A stretch of 64,000 nt of DNA, taken from positions 62,001 to 126,000 of the forward strand of contig DWWS01000018.1 in assembly GCA_019119595.1 (NCBI GenBank). Reading direction: 5' to 3'. The DNA comes from Candidatus Eisenbergiella merdavium (GTDB lineage Bacteria > Bacillota > Clostridia > Lachnospirales > Lachnospiraceae). A program made the position numbers and the translations under genes. Positions 43,700 to 52,374 of this stretch are shown in pieces; position 1 is the first letter of the stretch; the number at the start of each line of letters is the position of its first letter. The notes beneath the pieces were generated by a model, which did no database searches, had not been told where the DNA came from, and saw nothing but the letters and a program-made list of their open reading frames with translations.

Positions 43700-45535
43700 A
43701 TGACGCAAAAAAAGAACCTTCCAAAAATTCTGACCGCTCTGGCGGCCTGGTTTGCCTCCTTTGCCCTTACAAATATCTGCTCGCTTCCGACAACGAGCAT
43801 TTTCACCCTTCTTTTTTTCCTGCTCTGCTTCCAGGTGTTTCTTCTTGAGAGCGAAAAGGAAAAAAGCGGCCTTCTGGCGAAGGACGGGCGCCGCCTGGTG
43901 CTCACCCTTCCCATGAAAAGACGGCGCAGGGCTTCCCGCCTGCTGGGCCTTTTCTTCATGCTTCTCTGCCTCGCCGCAGAGCAGGATGCGCTGACCGGTA
44001 GCCTGACAAGCCCGCTCTTTCAGGCGGCAAGCCTTGGTATGAGCGCTCTCGGACTGTTCTTTCTGTTCTCCCGCGGTCTGAGGCTTCTTTTTTTCTATCT
44101 GGGAAAAAGAACGGAACGCATCCAGGGCCTGAAAAATCCACAGACACAGGATCAGAGGCTTCCCCGGCAGATGAAGCTCCTGATCCCGGTCATCCTTCTG
44201 TGCTGCTGGCTTCCCTGGTTTCTTTATAACTTTCCGGGCGTCATGACTCCCGACAGCATCAGCCAGTACAGTCAGGCCATGGGGCTTTCCGGATACAGCG
44301 ACCATCATCCCTTCGCTCACACTCTGCTCATCCGGCTTTTTCTGTCGCTCGGCATGGCTCTTTTTGACAACGTATATGCGGCCATCGCCTGCTACACCGT
44401 ATTTCAGATGGTCCTGATGGCCCTGCTCCTGTGCGGCTGCCTCTGCATCCTTTACCGGTACGGGGCCGGCAAAAAGCTGTGCCTTCTCTTTCTGATCTTC
44501 TACGCCTGTGTTCCCTATAACGGAAGCTTCGCCGTGACGATGTGGAAGGATGTGCTGTTTTCCGGCTTCCTGCTTCTGTTCTCCCTCTGCCTGTACCGTC
44601 TGCTCCACCTGTATGGCGCTGGCGGAAGGCTGAAGGAGCAGCCCGGCCTTCTGGCCCTTTTGCTGCTTTCCGGCCTGCTGGTCTGTCTGTTCCGTTCCAA
44701 CGGACTGTATGTGTTCCTGCTCACCGCTCCGTTTCTGGTCGTCCTCCTGCGAAGGGAATGGAAGCTGCTTCTTCCCGGCGTGCTTTTCGTTGCCGCCCTT
44801 GCCCTGTGCATCAAGGGGCCGGTTTACGATGCCCTCGGCGTGGCAAAGCCCGCTTTTTCCGAATCCCTTTCCATTCCCGCCCAGCAGATCGCCCGCGTGG
44901 TCTATGAGGGCCGAACACTTAGCCAGGAGCAGATCGACCTTCTGGATCAGACCGTTGATTATGACTCAATCGCTGACTATTATCAGCCGGAGCTTTCCGA
45001 TCCTGTCAAGGCACTCATCCAGTATGGCCATCCGGAATATCTGGACGCGCATAAGGGAGAATATCTGAAGCTCTGGCTGCAGCTTGGCCTGCGCTATCCG
45101 CTTGATTATCTGAACGCCTTCATTGATCAGACGCAGGGCTACTGGTATCCGGGAGAGCCCGGCCTCACCGTCAATGAAAGCATTTCCCCCAACGATATCG
45201 GTCTTTCCGGGCAGTCGGTTTTAAGCGGCACGGCGGCATGGAAGGCGGTGGAGATCCTGAACAAGCTCTACACCATTTTCCCGCTTTACGGCCTGCTCTA
45301 CAGCATCGGTGCCTTCACCTGGGCGGCCGTTTTCTGGTGCGCTGTCTGCGCGCTGAGCGGGCGGAGACGAAACGTCCTTCTGTTCATTCCCTACTTCGCC
45401 CTGATCCTGACCCTCTGCCTCGCCACGCCCGTTGCGGCCGATCTGCGCTATGGCTATCCGCTGATCCTCGCCATGCCGCTCCTTCTGTGCGCCGGCCTTG
45501 AGGTTCCTCAGAAGGAGGAAGGCCGCAACGCATGA
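43700..45535 (+). CDS. DUF6020-type multi-spanning membrane protein
   Basis: A 611-residue membrane protein with around 12-14 hydrophobic segments. It has an external loop after residue 180 containing FPGVMTPDSISQYSQAMG and DHHPFAHTLLIR, and WKDVLFSG further on. This layout resembles DUF6020 and GT-C-type glycosyltransferases, in which an acidic first loop is catalytic. A lipid-linked sugar transfer role is therefore possible but unproven. The start at 43700 follows GGAAAGGA. It is divergent from manC and convergent with rfbD, 41 bases away. Confidence 0.75.
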   Translation: MTQKKNLPKILTALAAWFASFALTNICSLPTTSIFTLLFFLLCFQVFLLESEKEKSGLLAKDGRRLVLTLPMKRRRRASRLLGLFFMLLCLAAEQDALTGSLTSPLFQAASLGMSALGLFFLFSRGLRLLFFYLGKRTERIQGLKNPQTQDQRLPRQMKLLIPVILLCCWLPWFLYNFPGVMTPDSISQYSQAMGLSGYSDHHPFAHTLLIRLFLSLGMALFDNVYAAIACYTVFQMVLMALLLCGCLCILYRYGAGKKLCLLFLIFYACVPYNGSFAVTMWKDVLFSGFLLLFSLCLYRLLHLYGAGGRLKEQPGLLALLLLSGLLVCLFRSNGLYVFLLTAPFLVVLLRREWKLLLPGVLFVAALALCIKGPVYDALGVAKPAFSESLSIPAQQIARVVYEGRTLSQEQIDLLDQTVDYDSIADYYQPELSDPVKALIQYGHPEYLDAHKGEYLKLWLQLGLRYPLDYLNAFIDQTQGYWYPGEPGLTVNESISPNDIGLSGQSVLSGTAAWKAVEILNKLYTIFPLYGLLYSIGAFTWAAVFWCAVCALSGRRRNVLLFIPYFALILTLCLATPVAADLRYGYPLILAMPLLLCAGLEVPQKEEGRNA

Positions 45536-45576
45536 GAGAAAGCCGCGGCCCTCTCAGCCCGGCTTCCTCTTCATAC

Positions 45577-46428
45577 TCAGCCCAGCTCCTCTTTCATATA
45601 TTCCTCGATGGCGTCATGCCAGTCCGCGAACATGAAATCGGTGGTCAGCTTGAACATATGATTTTCCAGAATGCTGTAGGCCGGACGCGGCGCGGCGGCG
45701 CCGTACTCCTCGGTGGTCACATCCACGATCTGCGTCGTCTTTCCCGCCAGGCGCAGCACCTCTCTCGCGAAATCCGCCCAGCAGCAGCTTCCTTCGCAGG
45801 TGGCGTGGAACAGCCCGTAATTCTCCGTAAACAGCAGCGCGTCGATGGCCTTCGCAAGCTCGGAGGCGCTGGTGGGGGAGCCCACCTGATCGTTCACCAC
45901 CGTGATCTTATCATGGGTTTCGGAAAGGCGGAGCATGGTTCTGGCAAAATTTTTTCCGTCCCCATACAGCCAGGCTGTCCGGAGGATGAAATAACGGTCC
46001 GCAAAATCCTTCACGAAATTTTCTCCCGCGAGCTTGGTTCTCCCGTAGGCGCTCTGCGGATCGACCGCGTCCGTTTCCACGTAGGGAAGCTCCCTGCTTT
46101 TTCCGTCAAACACGTAGTCCGTTGAAATATGCATCAGCTTCGCTCCCGTCTCCCGGGAAGCGATCGCAAGATTTCTCGGGCCGATGGCGTTGATCCTGAA
46201 CGCATTGTCGTAATCCGTCTCACACTTATCCACATTTGTATGCGCCGCGCAGTTGATGATGGCATAGGGCTTAACCTCCCGTACCAGCTCCATCACGCTG
46301 TCGATCTTCGTAATATCCAGTTCGCCCACATCCGTATTGATAAAGCTCAGATCCTCTCTGCCCTGGTACAGCCTGTTCACAGCCCGTCCGAGCTGTCCGT
46401 TGCATCCTGTCACAATTATTTTCTTCAT
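45577..46428 (-). CDS. rfbD: dTDP-4-dehydrorhamnose reductase
   Basis: A 283-residue extended short-chain reductase that makes dTDP-L-rhamnose, last step of the Rml pathway. The NAD(P)H loop is GCNGQLG, and the active-site region has STDYVFDG and YGRTKLAGE (Tyr-x3-Lys). The start at 46428 follows GGAGG. RmlA, RmlB and RmlC are not in the window and must be encoded elsewhere. Confidence 0.94.
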   Translation of the reverse strand: MKKIIVTGCNGQLGRAVNRLYQGREDLSFINTDVGELDITKIDSVMELVREVKPYAIINCAAHTNVDKCETDYDNAFRINAIGPRNLAIASRETGAKLMHISTDYVFDGKSRELPYVETDAVDPQSAYGRTKLAGENFVKDFADRYFILRTAWLYGDGKNFARTMLRLSETHDKITVVNDQVGSPTSASELAKAIDALLFTENYGLFHATCEGSCCWADFAREVLRLAGKTTQIVDVTTEEYGAAAPRPAYSILENHMFKLTTDFMFADWHDAIEEYMKEELG

Positions 46429-46617
46429 GTTTACCTCCATATGGGAGCATCCTTCGCTCCGGTCGAAAACTGCCGGCTGAAAAAAGTGCCGCCCGGCATG
46501 TTCTGTATTATTTTATCACACCGCGCACCTCTTTACCACGAATTTTTCCGCATCCATCCTCTGCCCCGATGTTTTTCTTAAATTTTCTTAATTTTGTCCA
46601 AATCAATATTTTCCATA

Positions 46618-46647
46618 GTGACAACCGGCCTTTTGGTAGACTATAAT
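46618..46647 (+). promoter_or_regulatory. promoter of the DUF3048 lipoprotein gene
   Basis: GTGACA (46618-46623), 18 bases and TATAAT (46642-46647). It lies about 125 bases upstream of the start, and the leader RNA would begin close to a long stem-loop. The 343-base gap 46429-46771 holds only these elements. Confidence 0.6.
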
Positions 46648-46658
46648 AAAGAATAGCG

Positions 46659-46735
46659 TCGGCGGACAGGGCCGCATAAGGGCGATCTGTGAAGAGTTTT
46701 TTGTAAAATCGTGTTTGCGCCGTCCTGTCCGCCGA
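46659..46735 (+). promoter_or_regulatory. structured 5' leader of the DUF3048 gene
   Basis: TCGGCGGACAGG (46659-46670) and CCTGTCCGCCGA (46724-46735) form a perfect 12-bp stem. It closes a 53-base loop that can fold further (GCGAT/ATCGT). It sits between promoter and ribosome site. I could not match it to a known riboswitch class. Confidence 0.6.
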
Positions 46736-46771
46736 TACAGACTGAATTCACCAGGAAAGAGAGGTATTCAA

Positions 46772-47932
46772 ATGAAAAAACTGAGCGTACTGCTTTTGCT
46801 CGGTCTTTCCGCCGCAATGCTCCTTACGGGCTGCGGAAAGAAAGAGACGCCCCAGGAGGAGACTCCTTCCGTAACCGAGGAAGCCATTCCGGAAAGCGTT
46901 CCCGCCGAGACGGAAACAGAAACCGAAACGGAAACAGAGCCCGAGGATATCCCTCCGGAGGAAGGCATGGTGCGCAGCACTCTGACGAACGAATGGATCG
47001 ACGGGGCCATCGCCGATCAGCGTCCCATCGCGGTCATGGTGCCCAACAATTCCGCAGCCCTTCCCCACTACGCGCTTTCTCAGGCCGACATCCTGTATGA
47101 ATGCCCCGTTGAGGGAGATATTACCCGTCTGATGGCCATAATCAAGGACTGGGACAGAGAGGATATGAGCAGGATCGGCAACGTGAGAAGCCTGCGGGAT
47201 TATTTCGCATATTGGTCCTTTGAGTGGGATTCCATTCTTTTTCATTACGGCGGCCCCTTCTATATTGAAGATGTGATAGAAAAAAGCAGCACGGAAAACG
47301 TGACGGGTGCCGGCTACGGCGCATCCGGCAAAAAGGGCCTGTTTGACGGAGCCTATTTCCGCTCCTCCGACAGAAGCGCCCCGCACAACGCGTATCTAAG
47401 CGCGGAGGGCGCAAATAAAGCCATTGAGCATTTCGGCTTTTCCAAAACCTACCGGGAGGACTATTATAAACCGGAGCATTTCCAGTTTGCCTCCGAATCC
47501 TCTCCGAATACCCTGGAGCAGTACGACAATTCCTTTGTCGTGAACAAGATCGATATGTCCGCCTGCTATCCGGTCTCAGAAACCTATTTCGAATACAACG
47601 AGGAGGACGGGCTGTTCTACCGCTATGAATACGGCAAGGCCCATACGGACGCGGCGTTCGACAACGCCCAGCTCGCCTTTAAAAATGTGCTGGTGCAGTT
47701 CGCCTACTATGAGGTAAGAGACAATAACGGTTATCTGGCCTTCCAGGTACACGACGATACCAAGGACGGCTATTACTTCACCAACGGCCGCGGCGTGCAT
47801 GTGACGTGGGAAAAAACCGCGGATTACGAGCCCACAAGATACTATGACGACAACGGAAACGAGATCCAGCTCAACACCGGAAAGACCATGATCTGTATCG
47901 TGGAGGACGGCGACGAGTTCGGATACGACTGA
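46772..47932 (+). CDS. DUF3048 domain lipoprotein (YerB-like)
   Basis: A 386-residue lipoprotein. The signal peptide ends in the lipobox LLTGC (Cys about 22), followed by a Thr/Glu-rich spacer with a TETETETETE run. The DUF3048 body follows (RPIAVMVPNNSAALPHYALS, ADILYECPVEG, IGNVRSLRDYF). It is anchored to the outer face of the membrane; family function is unknown. The start at 46772 follows GAAAGAGAGG. Promoter and a structured leader precede it. Confidence 0.9.
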   Translation: MKKLSVLLLLGLSAAMLLTGCGKKETPQEETPSVTEEAIPESVPAETETETETETEPEDIPPEEGMVRSTLTNEWIDGAIADQRPIAVMVPNNSAALPHYALSQADILYECPVEGDITRLMAIIKDWDREDMSRIGNVRSLRDYFAYWSFEWDSILFHYGGPFYIEDVIEKSSTENVTGAGYGASGKKGLFDGAYFRSSDRSAPHNAYLSAEGANKAIEHFGFSKTYREDYYKPEHFQFASESSPNTLEQYDNSFVVNKIDMSACYPVSETYFEYNEEDGLFYRYEYGKAHTDAAFDNAQLAFKNVLVQFAYYEVRDNNGYLAFQVHDDTKDGYYFTNGRGVHVTWEKTADYEPTRYYDDNGNEIQLNTGKTMICIVEDGDEFGYD

Positions 47933-47973
47933 TGAAGCCTGCGCTGTCAGGCGCTGCAGAAAACAGGAGACAG

Positions 47974-48005
47974 AGCGGAGCAGTTTCTTTTGGGGCTGCT
48001 CCGCT
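47974..48005 (+). terminator. terminator-like hairpin after the DUF3048 gene
   Basis: AGCGGAGCAG (47974-47983) pairs perfectly with CTGCTCCGCT (47996-48005); outer AACAGGA and TCCTGTT extend it. The T-run is short and interrupted. Confidence 0.6.
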
Positions 48006-48092
48006 TTCCTGTTGCGAACCTCCGGCTGCTCATTAATCAGTATCGTCGGGTTGTTCCTTAAAATCAGATTCTCAAAATACCCGTTGGCCAAT

Positions 48093-48638
48093 CCATTTAC
48101 CGGTGTTGAAACCAATGAAAAGCAAAATCTTGATAACCTTTCAAGATGTATCATGGAGTACACCACGGGGATCGCAGAAAACACTTCTTTCCCGAGCTTT
48201 CAGGCTGCGTTCGGGCACGTCTTTGAGCTTGCAGGAACCAGAAGGATCATACTTGTTATCGACGAATATCCTTATGTCGCCCGTGTATCCAAAAGTCTTG
48301 CTTCCACACTTCAGCTTTTGATCGACAAAAACAGGGACACATCCAGACTGTTCTTAATCCTTTGCGGTTCTTCCATGTCTTATATGGAAGATCTTCTGTT
48401 ATTTCCCGCGGAGCCGCCGATCTGGCCTACAGACGCATTGCCCCTGAGCTCTCCTCCCACATGGGCGGTGTGTTTGAGGAAATCTGCAGACAGTATTTTT
48501 GGAAGCTGCTCCTCCAGGGCAGGTGTGCGGTGAATTTCAGTGATATTGGCCGTTGGTGGGGGCCAAGGCTGTATCGACAAAGCAAATGAGATGGGCAATG
48601 TAACGCTCGTCACTTATGAAGATATGCTGAAAGGCTAA
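48093..48638 (+). pseudogene. decayed ATPase gene (AAA/DUF234-type)
   Basis: The first part reads FTGVETNEKQNLDNLSRCI, RIILVIDEYPYVARVSKS and LFLILCGSSMSYMED, the middle of a family of single-stranded ATPases with the Walker B VIDEYPY and sensor CGSS. A frameshift and deletion follow near 48400. Another frame then gives RRIAPELSSHMGGVFEEICRQ and FSDIGRWWG, and a third NEMGNVTLVTYEDMLKG then stop. The Walker A and N-terminus are missing. The gene is clearly inactive and several parts have been lost. Confidence 0.85.
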
Positions 48639-48668
48639 AACAGCCCCTGGATTGCACAATAGACTAAA

Positions 48669-48692
48669 CGGCAGAGGAATGATCCTCTGCCG
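48669..48692 (-). terminator. hairpin after leuA
   Basis: CGGCAGAGGA and TCCTCTGCCG form a perfect 10-bp stem with a 4-base loop, 58 bases past the leuA stop. On the minus strand only TTTAG follows, so it is a weak terminator candidate. Confidence 0.6.
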
Positions 48693-48749
48693 CTCACATT
48701 CTGCTTTTTTGGCTGACCTTTTGGCTGACCGAAACCCCGACGCTGAACA

Positions 48750-50432
48750 CTACGCCTTCCCGCCAAGCTCCAGCCTGTTGACCGCCGAGAAGATGGCTCT
48801 GACGGAGGCGCGGGTGATGTTGGAGCTGACGCCAACGCCGTAGGTCACGCGGCCGGTATCCGCATCCAGAAGGTGGATGTAGGCCGCTGCCTGGGAGTTG
48901 GAGCCGCTCTGGAGGGCGTGCTCCTCATAGTCCAGAACCTTGATCCGCACACCGAGCTCCATCTGCATTCCTCTCTGCACCGCGTCGATGGGGCCGTTTC
49001 CGACTGCGTTAAACTGCTTCTCCTGTCCGTGATCCGTATAAACCACGGTCACGCCGGTATCGAATTCGGAGGCTGTTTCTCCGCTCAGATCGTCCACTTT
49101 CAGCCTGCGGAAATGAATGGGCTCCTTTTTGTCCAGATATTCCCTGCGGAACGCCTCCATGATCTGATCCGGAGACACCTCTCCCTGCTTCTCGGAGATC
49201 GCCTGGATCACATTGGCGAATTCCTTATGCATGGCCTTGGGAAGCTTGAAGCCGAAATAGGTATCCATGATGAAGGCAACGCCGCCCTTGCCGGACTGGG
49301 AATTGATGCGCACGATGGGCTCGTATTCCCTTCCGATGTCCGCGGGATCGATGGGAAGATACGGCACCTGCCAGATCTCCGATCTTCTCTCCTGCATCGC
49401 ATGGACGCCCTTGTTGATCGCATCCTGATGGGAACCGGAAAAAGCGGTGAATACCAGCTTGCCCGCGTAGGGGTGTCTGGCGTCGATGGGCATCTTGCAG
49501 CATCTTTCATAGATCTCGATGATCTCATTGATATGCTCGATGTTCAGCTTCGGATCGATCCCCTGGGAAAACATGTTGTAGGCGATGGTGAGCACATCCA
49601 CGTTTCCCGTGCGCTCGCCGTTTCCAAAGAGCGTTCCCTCCACCCGGTCAGCTCCCGCAAGCAGCGCGAGCTCCGCGCTGGCCACGCCAGTCCCGCGGTC
49701 GTTGTGGGGATGGATGCTTAAAATGATGCTCTCCCTGTCCTTAAAGTGCTTATTCATCCACTCGATCTGATCCGCGTAAACGTTGGGCGTATTCATTTCC
49801 ACCGTGGAGGGCAGGTTGATGATCATGGGCTCTTCCTTCGTCGGCCCCCAGGTTTCCTGAACCGCGGTGCAGATCTGGAGCGCAAAATCCAGCTCCGTTC
49901 CGGTGAAGCTTTCGGGGGAATATTCCAGAACGATTTTCCCCGGGAATTTTGCCGCATGTTCCTTCACCATCTTCGTACCGTTCACGGCGATCTCGATGAT
50001 CTCCTCCTTCGACGCGTGGAATACCACGTCCCTCTGCAGGGTGGAGGTGGAGTTATAGATGTGCACCACAGCCTGCTTACAGCCCTCGATGGCCTCGAAG
50101 GTGCGGTCGATCAGCTCCTTCCTGCACTGCGTCAGCACCTGCACGCGGACGTCGTCCGGAATCAGCTTTCTTTCCACAAGCTGTCTGAGAAAATCAAATT
50201 CAATCTGGCTGGCCGCCGGGAATCCGATCTCGATCTCCTTAAAGCCCAGCTTGATCAGGTAGAGAAACATCTCCACTTTCTCCTCCACGATCATGGGATC
50301 GATCAGCGCCTGGTTTCCGTCGCGCAGGTCCACGCTGCACCAGACGGGCGCCTGTTCGATCTCCTTATTCGGCCATTCCCTTTCGGGATAATCTATCACC
50401 GGATTTCTCCGGTATCTCTTATAATTCAGCAT
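48750..50432 (-). CDS. leuA: 2-isopropylmalate synthase
   Basis: A 560-residue enzyme of the alternative LeuA group that condenses acetyl-CoA with 2-ketoisovalerate in leucine synthesis. The HMGL barrel has WCSVDLRDGNQALIDPM (metal and catalytic Asp/Arg), SIHPHNDRGTGVAS and LFGNGERTGNVD. The C-terminal allosteric domain starts after residue 440. The start at 50432 follows TGGAGG. The open frame extends upstream through a gap that contains the HPr terminator, so the extension is not real. Confidence 0.95.
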   Translation of the reverse strand: MLNYKRYRRNPVIDYPEREWPNKEIEQAPVWCSVDLRDGNQALIDPMIVEEKVEMFLYLIKLGFKEIEIGFPAASQIEFDFLRQLVERKLIPDDVRVQVLTQCRKELIDRTFEAIEGCKQAVVHIYNSTSTLQRDVVFHASKEEIIEIAVNGTKMVKEHAAKFPGKIVLEYSPESFTGTELDFALQICTAVQETWGPTKEEPMIINLPSTVEMNTPNVYADQIEWMNKHFKDRESIILSIHPHNDRGTGVASAELALLAGADRVEGTLFGNGERTGNVDVLTIAYNMFSQGIDPKLNIEHINEIIEIYERCCKMPIDARHPYAGKLVFTAFSGSHQDAINKGVHAMQERRSEIWQVPYLPIDPADIGREYEPIVRINSQSGKGGVAFIMDTYFGFKLPKAMHKEFANVIQAISEKQGEVSPDQIMEAFRREYLDKKEPIHFRRLKVDDLSGETASEFDTGVTVVYTDHGQEKQFNAVGNGPIDAVQRGMQMELGVRIKVLDYEEHALQSGSNSQAAAYIHLLDADTGRVTYGVGVSSNITRASVRAIFSAVNRLELGGKA

Positions 50433-50539
50433 ATTTACCTCCATTCCGCAGCTTTGCCGGGGAGCCCTCCATGTGAGGTACGCCCGCTCCGCGCCCGCGC
50501 TCGCCGTGATGACCGCAGTCCGGTCCTTCACGTTAAGAA

Positions 50540-50570
50540 CGGGCTGTCCGGCATTCCTGTCGGCAGCCCG
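50540..50570 (-). terminator. terminator-like hairpin after ptsH
   Basis: CGGGCTG and CAGCCCG form a 7-bp stem 17 bases past the ptsH stop. On the minus strand TTCTT follows. Confidence 0.55.
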
Positions 50571-50586
50571 CTTTCGTTTCCCATTC

Positions 50587-50850
50587 TCATTCCCCGAGAC
50601 CGCTTTCGATCGCGCTGACAAGAGATTTCAGCGCTTCCTCCTCGTCCTCTCCTTCGCAGGTAAGCTCTATCTCATCTCCACACTTCACACACGCGCCAAG
50701 AACGCTGAGAACGCTTTTCGCATTCGCCGTGCTGTCCCTGAACGTAAATGTGATCAGTGATTTAAACTGCATGGCCTCCTTGCAAAGAATACCCGCAGGC
50801 CTTAAGTGAAGTCCTGTCGGGTTCTTAATTACTACCTTCTGGCTTACCAT
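50587..50850 (-). CDS. ptsH: phosphocarrier protein HPr
   Basis: An 87-residue HPr that passes phosphate from enzyme I to sugar permeases such as ScrA. The active His is in PTGLHLRPAG and the regulatory serine in NAKSVLSVLG, so HPr kinase control is possible. The start at 50850 follows AGGAGG; upstream in-frame codons are not supported. No ptsI is next to it. Confidence 0.93.
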   Translation of the reverse strand: MVSQKVVIKNPTGLHLRPAGILCKEAMQFKSLITFTFRDSTANAKSVLSVLGACVKCGDEIELTCEGEDEEEALKSLVSAIESGLGE

Positions 50851-50955
50851 GACACCAACCTCCTGTTTTCTTACGCCTGAAAATGCGGCATTTCTTAAGT
50901 CCCCGCCGTTTTTCATCAGATTCAGTATACCATTATTTTTCCGATATCTCAAGGC

Positions 50956-52305
50956 TTACAGCATGATATTCTGGATCAGATCGGCGAGCTTTCTCGCCTC
51001 ATTCTCGATCATCTCCTGATCCTTCCCCTCGATCATCACGCGGACCTTCGGCTCCGTTCCAGACGGGCGGATCAGCACCCTGCCTTCTCCTGCAAACTTC
51101 CGGTCCAGCTCCTCGATCGCTTTCGCGATCTCCGGATATTCCATATAACGGTCCTTCTTATGATTCGGCACCTTCGCGTTGATCAGCGCCTGCGGCATGA
51201 CCGTCATGACCTTTGCAAGCTCGGAAAGAGGCTTTTTCGTATCCACCATCACCTGCAGCAGATGAAGCGCGGAAAGCAGACCGTCTCCGGTCGTATTTTC
51301 ATCCAGAAAAATGATGTGGCCGGACTGCTCGCCGCCGAGGCTTGCCCCGATCTCCCGCATGCGCTCCAGCACATACCGGTCTCCCACCTTCGTCTGCTCC
51401 ATGTTCAGATGCTCCCGCTCTCCCATTTTGAAGAAACCGAGATTGCTCATCACGGTGGCGACGATCGTATCCTTTTTCAGCTTTCCCTGGTCCCGCATAT
51501 GGACGCCCACGATGCCCATGATCTGATCTCCATCCACCATCTCGCCGTTTTCATCCACGGCAAGGAGGCGGTCCGCGTCGCCGTCAAAGGCAAGCCCCAC
51601 GTCAGCCTTTTCATAAACCACTCTTGCCTGAAGCTCCTCCATGTGGGTGGAGCCGCAGTTGGAGTTGATATTTGTTCCATCGGGCATATTGTGGATAGGA
51701 ACCACTGAGGCTCCCAGCTCTCTCAGAGCCTCCACAGAGGTATAGTGAGCGGCGCCCTCCGCGCAGTCCACCACGATCTTCATGCCGGAAAGATCCACAG
51801 GCACTGTCTGAACCGCATGATTGATGTATTCCTCTCTGGCGTCCGTCCGGTATTTGATCTTTCCCACCATGGTTCCGGTGGGGAACTCCACGCCCTGCAT
51901 CCCGTTTCGGATCAGCGCCTCGATCTCATCCTCCATGCTGTCCGGCAGCTTATAGCCGTTTCCGTCAAAAAACTTGATGCCGTTAAACTCAACCGGATTA
52001 TGGGAGGCGGATATCACAACACCCGCTTCCACCTTATACTTCTTTGCCAGATATGCCACCGCCGGCGTGGGGATCACGCCCACATATACCGCGTTCGCGC
52101 CCACGCTGCAGATGCCAGCCATCAGCGCGTTCGCCAGCATATCTCCCGAAATCCGGGTGTCGCAGCCTACCATGATGGTAGGACGGTGTTCATTTTCCCT
52201 GGTCAGCACGGTAGCGCCCGCCTGTCCAAGCTGCATCGCAAGAAGGGGGGTAAGCTCCTCGTTGGCCACTCCTCTCACACCATCGGTTCCAAACAATCTT
52301 GCCAT
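50956..52305 (-). CDS. glmM: phosphoglucosamine mutase
   Basis: A 449-residue enzyme that converts glucosamine-6-phosphate to glucosamine-1-phosphate for UDP-GlcNAc and cell wall synthesis. It has RLFGTDGVRGVAN, the phosphoserine loop SASHNPVEFNGIKFF, the metal loop DGDADR, and the substrate-binding RPSGTEP at the end. The start at 52305 follows AAAGGAAAAG. It follows cdaR, as in the cdaA-cdaR-glmM operon of other Firmicutes. Confidence 0.97.
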   Translation of the reverse strand: MARLFGTDGVRGVANEELTPLLAMQLGQAGATVLTRENEHRPTIMVGCDTRISGDMLANALMAGICSVGANAVYVGVIPTPAVAYLAKKYKVEAGVVISASHNPVEFNGIKFFDGNGYKLPDSMEDEIEALIRNGMQGVEFPTGTMVGKIKYRTDAREEYINHAVQTVPVDLSGMKIVVDCAEGAAHYTSVEALRELGASVVPIHNMPDGTNINSNCGSTHMEELQARVVYEKADVGLAFDGDADRLLAVDENGEMVDGDQIMGIVGVHMRDQGKLKKDTIVATVMSNLGFFKMGEREHLNMEQTKVGDRYVLERMREIGASLGGEQSGHIIFLDENTTGDGLLSALHLLQVMVDTKKPLSELAKVMTVMPQALINAKVPNHKKDRYMEYPEIAKAIEELDRKFAGEGRVLIRPSGTEPKVRVMIEGKDQEMIENEARKLADLIQNIML

Positions 52306-52374
52306 ATTTTCTTTTCCTTTCCTGCTGTTATATCTGAACCGGGACATTTTATGCAAAAGCCGCGTCCGTTATTC

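Noticed and set aside
47576..48184. Minus-strand 202-residue frame over the end of the DUF3048 gene and the ATPase remnant
   Set aside because: It lies antisense to a certain gene and a recognisable pseudogene. A stretch near 48000-48100 looked protein-like but could not be assigned.
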